DNA of 64,000 nucleotides, taken from positions 372,001 through 436,000 of the forward strand of contig CAYFMQ010000001.1 of NCBI GenBank assembly GCA_964344255.1, read 5' to 3'. The DNA comes from JAJFIE01 sp964344255 (GTDB lineage: Bacteria > Pseudomonadota > Alphaproteobacteria > Rhodospirillales > Casp-alpha2). A program made the position numbers and the translations under genes. The notes under the pieces were generated by a model. The model saw only the letters and a program-made list of their open reading frames with translations. It made no database searches and was not told where the DNA came from. Positions 62,362-64,000 of this stretch are shown here, one piece after another (the first letter of the stretch is position 1; each line of letters opens with the position of its first letter).

Positions 62362-63060
62362 TCAGGAAAACACCCGAACTTTCAGCTTCTCGTAATCGGG
62401 AATGTGGTATTCATTGTCGCCACGCCGGATGACGCCTTCCTCGGCCAGGTGGCCAAGGATTCTGGACACCGTTTCACGGGAAGACCCGACAAGGTTGGCA
62501 AGGTCGTATTGCTTCGGTTTGGGACTGACGATCCAGCCTTTCGGGTGGCTCGGATCGGGATTTGCCATCCGCATCAATTCGATACACAAGCGTTGTTCCG
62601 CGCCCAACAGCCCGAGATCGGCGATCTTTTCATCCGCATTACGGATGATTTCGGAGAGATGCCGCATCAACGCCAGGGCAACCTCTTTTTTTTCGGATAT
62701 TAGCTCCATAAACACATCGCCCGGCAGGATGGCGACCTGACAGGGCTCCGTCGCCCATACCCAGGCAGACCGCGTGCGTCCGTCTATGGCCGCCAGCTCA
62801 CCGAAGACATCGCCGCTTTTGATTGTCGCGTAGCTGATAGCCCGACCGGAAGAAGAGTAATTCAGGACAGTGGCGACGCCGCTGATCAGGAAGTAGACGA
62901 AGGTATAGGATTCACCCTTTTCGATAATCCGCTGGTGTTCGGAGAATTCCTTCCAGTGACATTGGTTTTCAATCTTTGAACGCTCAGCCGCCGACAAAGA
63001 CGCCAACAATTGAATACCATCCAGCGAAACGTGCGGGCTGCTTTTTTCACGTGTAAACAT
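62362..63060 (-). CDS. Crp/Fnr-family transcriptional regulator
   Basis: This 232-residue regulator has an N-terminal cyclic-nucleotide-binding fold (IEKGESYTFVYFLISGVATV, then GDVFGELAAIDGRTRSAWV). The C-terminal helix-turn-helix reads YDLANLVGSSRETVSRILGH. It has no N-terminal cysteine cluster, so it is not an oxygen-sensing FNR, and the conserved Arg and Ser of cAMP-binding Crp are only partly matched (GRTRSAW). ATG 63060 follows GGAGGGATGC. Its signal and targets are unknown. Confidence 0.9.
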   Translation of the reverse strand: MFTREKSSPHVSLDGIQLLASLSAAERSKIENQCHWKEFSEHQRIIEKGESYTFVYFLISGVATVLNYSSSGRAISYATIKSGDVFGELAAIDGRTRSAWVWATEPCQVAILPGDVFMELISEKKEVALALMRHLSEIIRNADEKIADLGLLGAEQRLCIELMRMANPDPSHPKGWIVSPKPKQYDLANLVGSSRETVSRILGHLAEEGVIRRGDNEYHIPDYEKLKVRVFS

Positions 63061-63214
63061 GCATCCCTCCATCAGACATACGATTTTATGATAGCCGAAT
63101 TCACAGGAATTTTGCTGAAATTCGCATCCTTCCGAAAGCTTGGCCCGGGATTAACCGGATTTGTTCGTGTGTAAGGTTCGAATCATGGACCTCAGTTCTG
63201 CTACAACACACACG

Positions 63215-63523
63215 TCAGGAATCAACAGGGCCGCGATCCAGGTGCAGTGGACGGATGACATCGAAAACCTCGCGGCGGATATCGACGGCCTCATAGGCGG
63301 CAGGAATAGTCTGGGCCAGTTCCGTGTCGCGGAACGCCGCCAACGAAGCCTTGTCCTCAAAGAAATAGATGCCACAAACGTCCCCTGATTCACCATCCCT
63401 GCCGTAGAACTTCTGCACCAGGCCGGGAACTTCCTTGAAGCTCGGCAAGCGCTCGTTCATGCGGCGTTCCAGTTCCTCGAACGCAAGATCTGACTTGATA
63501 CGCACGAAAAGGATAACTGACAT
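63215..63523 (-). CDS. YdhR-like dimeric alpha-beta barrel protein
   Basis: This 102-residue protein begins MSVILFVRIKSD and contains VPGLVQKFYGRDG and GIYFFEDKASLAAFRDTELA, the pattern of the YdhR/antibiotic-biosynthesis-monooxygenase fold. These small dimeric proteins include cofactor-less monooxygenases, but most have no known substrate. The ribosome site GGGAGGGTGATC precedes ATG 63523. It is a stand-alone gene, 154 bp from the Crp/Fnr start and in the same orientation. Confidence 0.7.
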   Translation of the reverse strand: MSVILFVRIKSDLAFEELERRMNERLPSFKEVPGLVQKFYGRDGESGDVCGIYFFEDKASLAAFRDTELAQTIPAAYEAVDIRREVFDVIRPLHLDRGPVDS

Positions 63524-63583
63524 GATCACCCTCCCTTTTTTATTAGCTTATGCCGCCATCTTAGACGGCGGTCTTAAATGCGG

Positions 63584-64000
63584 CTAGCGGTTTTCCGCCA
63601 GGATACAACCCGCCAGATAAAGCGAACCGCAGATCAACACCAGGGCGGGCTCTTCGCCCTCTTCCCCGATAATCGACCGAAGCGCCGCTCCCGCATCGGA
63701 CGCCGGCGCGGCCTTAAAGCCCATTTCTTCGGCCGCGCCAGCCAGCTCTTCTGCGGACAGTGCGTTTTCCTCGCCGGGTATGAGAACCGTGGAGACACTG
63801 GCGGCGACGTCTGTCAGGCGTTCCAGAAACGCCACAGGGTCCTTGGAATTGAGCATACCGAAAATCAGGTGCAATGGGCGGTTATCCCCCAGCGTCCGCC
63901 AACTCAGCACTTCATCGGCGATAATTTGGGCCGCCGCCTCGTTATGGCCGCCGTCGAGCCAGAGACCCCAGCCTTTGGGCAGCGTATCCACCAGCGGCCC
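63584..64000 (-). CDS. folC: Folylpolyglutamate synthase/dihydrofolate synthase, C-terminal part (partial)
   Basis: The frame runs in from beyond the right edge and ends at 63584, giving 138 residues of the C-terminal domain. WLDGGHNEAAAQIIADEVLS matches the FolC motif D-G-A-H-N, here with Gly in place of Ala. The terminal ALVLICGSLYLAGCILAE is typical of the enzyme's end. FolC adds glutamate to folates. The gene order trxA-folC on opposite strands with three genes between differs from the usual folC-trxA adjacency. Confidence 0.9.
   Translation of the reverse strand, partial: GPLVDTLPKGWGLWLDGGHNEAAAQIIADEVLSWRTLGDNRPLHLIFGMLNSKDPVAFLERLTDVAASVSTVLIPGEENALSAEELAGAAEEMGFKAAPASDAGAALRSIIGEEGEEPALVLICGSLYLAGCILAENR

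Noticed and set aside
62345..62362. ATCATTT-GCAT-AAATGAT dyad next to the Crp/Fnr gene
   Set aside because: It does not match the FNR/Crp half-sites well and lies at the 3' end of the gene, not in its promoter.
1..64000. Mobile elements, CRISPR, tRNA or rRNA genes
   Set aside because: No transposase or integrase motifs, no regularly spaced direct repeats, and no tRNA-like ends (CCA with TTCGA arm) were seen on either strand.

Overview
The window looks like chromosomal DNA of a free-living, GC-rich alphaproteobacterium, most likely from a Rhodospirillales-like lineage. This rests on gene content and order, not on a marker gene: a divL-type tyrosine 'histidine kinase', the chvI-chvG-hprK-rapZ-EIIA(Man)-HPr-EI block, the tsaE-murU-addB-addA-trxA block, alphaproteobacterial AddB/AddA, CycM-type cytochrome c, and B12-controlled cbtBA. 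No rRNA, tRNA, CRISPR array, insertion sequence, integrase or phage gene was seen. Almost everything is ordinary core or transport metabolism, densely packed on both strands.

Layout. 1-5.7 kb: lipoprotein fragment, nudC, an MscS channel, pheA, kdsB, a membrane-anchored cytochrome c and a hisN-type phosphatase. 5.8-12.1 kb: yejABEF peptide/oligopeptide ABC transporter with a broken yejB, followed by a GlcG/HbpS-like secreted protein. 12.1-16.2 kb: a three-domain RidA protein, greB, a LysR regulator, a DUF1127 peptide and uppP. 16.5-22.6 kb: gltD-gltB (glutamate synthase). 22.8-27.2 kb: a membrane-anchored hypothetical, a radical SAM/SPASM protein, a class I glutamine-amidotransferase-like hydrolase, DUF423 and a voltage-gated K+ channel. 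27.3-33.6 kb, minus strand: pckA; a five-gene operon of paired DUF1538 membrane proteins with PII-like, CBS and HugZ-like proteins; and cbtB-cbtA behind a cobalamin riboswitch. 33.7-41.5 kb: the ChvI/ChvG two-component system, HprK, RapZ, EIIA, HPr, EI and a sulfatase. 41.6-48.5 kb: ahcY with a possible attenuator, an MFS carrier, a frameshifted TPR gene, a putative dioxygenase and divL. 48.7-53.9 kb: a polyamine-type ABC transporter, hspQ and a dihaem cytochrome. 54-64 kb: tsaE, murU, addB, addA, trxA, a Crp/Fnr regulator, a YdhR-like protein and the 3' part of folC.

How the parts fit. The 33.7-40 kb block is a regulatory phosphorelay: EI, HPr and a Man-type EIIA with an HPr kinase but no sugar permease, beside an acid/envelope-sensing two-component system. 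The DUF1538 operon reads as a two-subunit cation/proton antiporter with its own nucleotide-sensing partners. The most noteworthy non-standard items are two copies of a tandem double-hairpin intergenic element (15.3 and 43.1 kb), the single-chain RidA trimer lacking its catalytic arginines, the radical SAM/amidotransferase pair of unknown product, the DUF1538/PII/CBS operon, and the ahcY leader structure. Two genes (yejB and a TPR gene) carry frameshifts that could be real decay or sequencing/assembly errors. Family calls come from reading motifs by eye; no database search was run.
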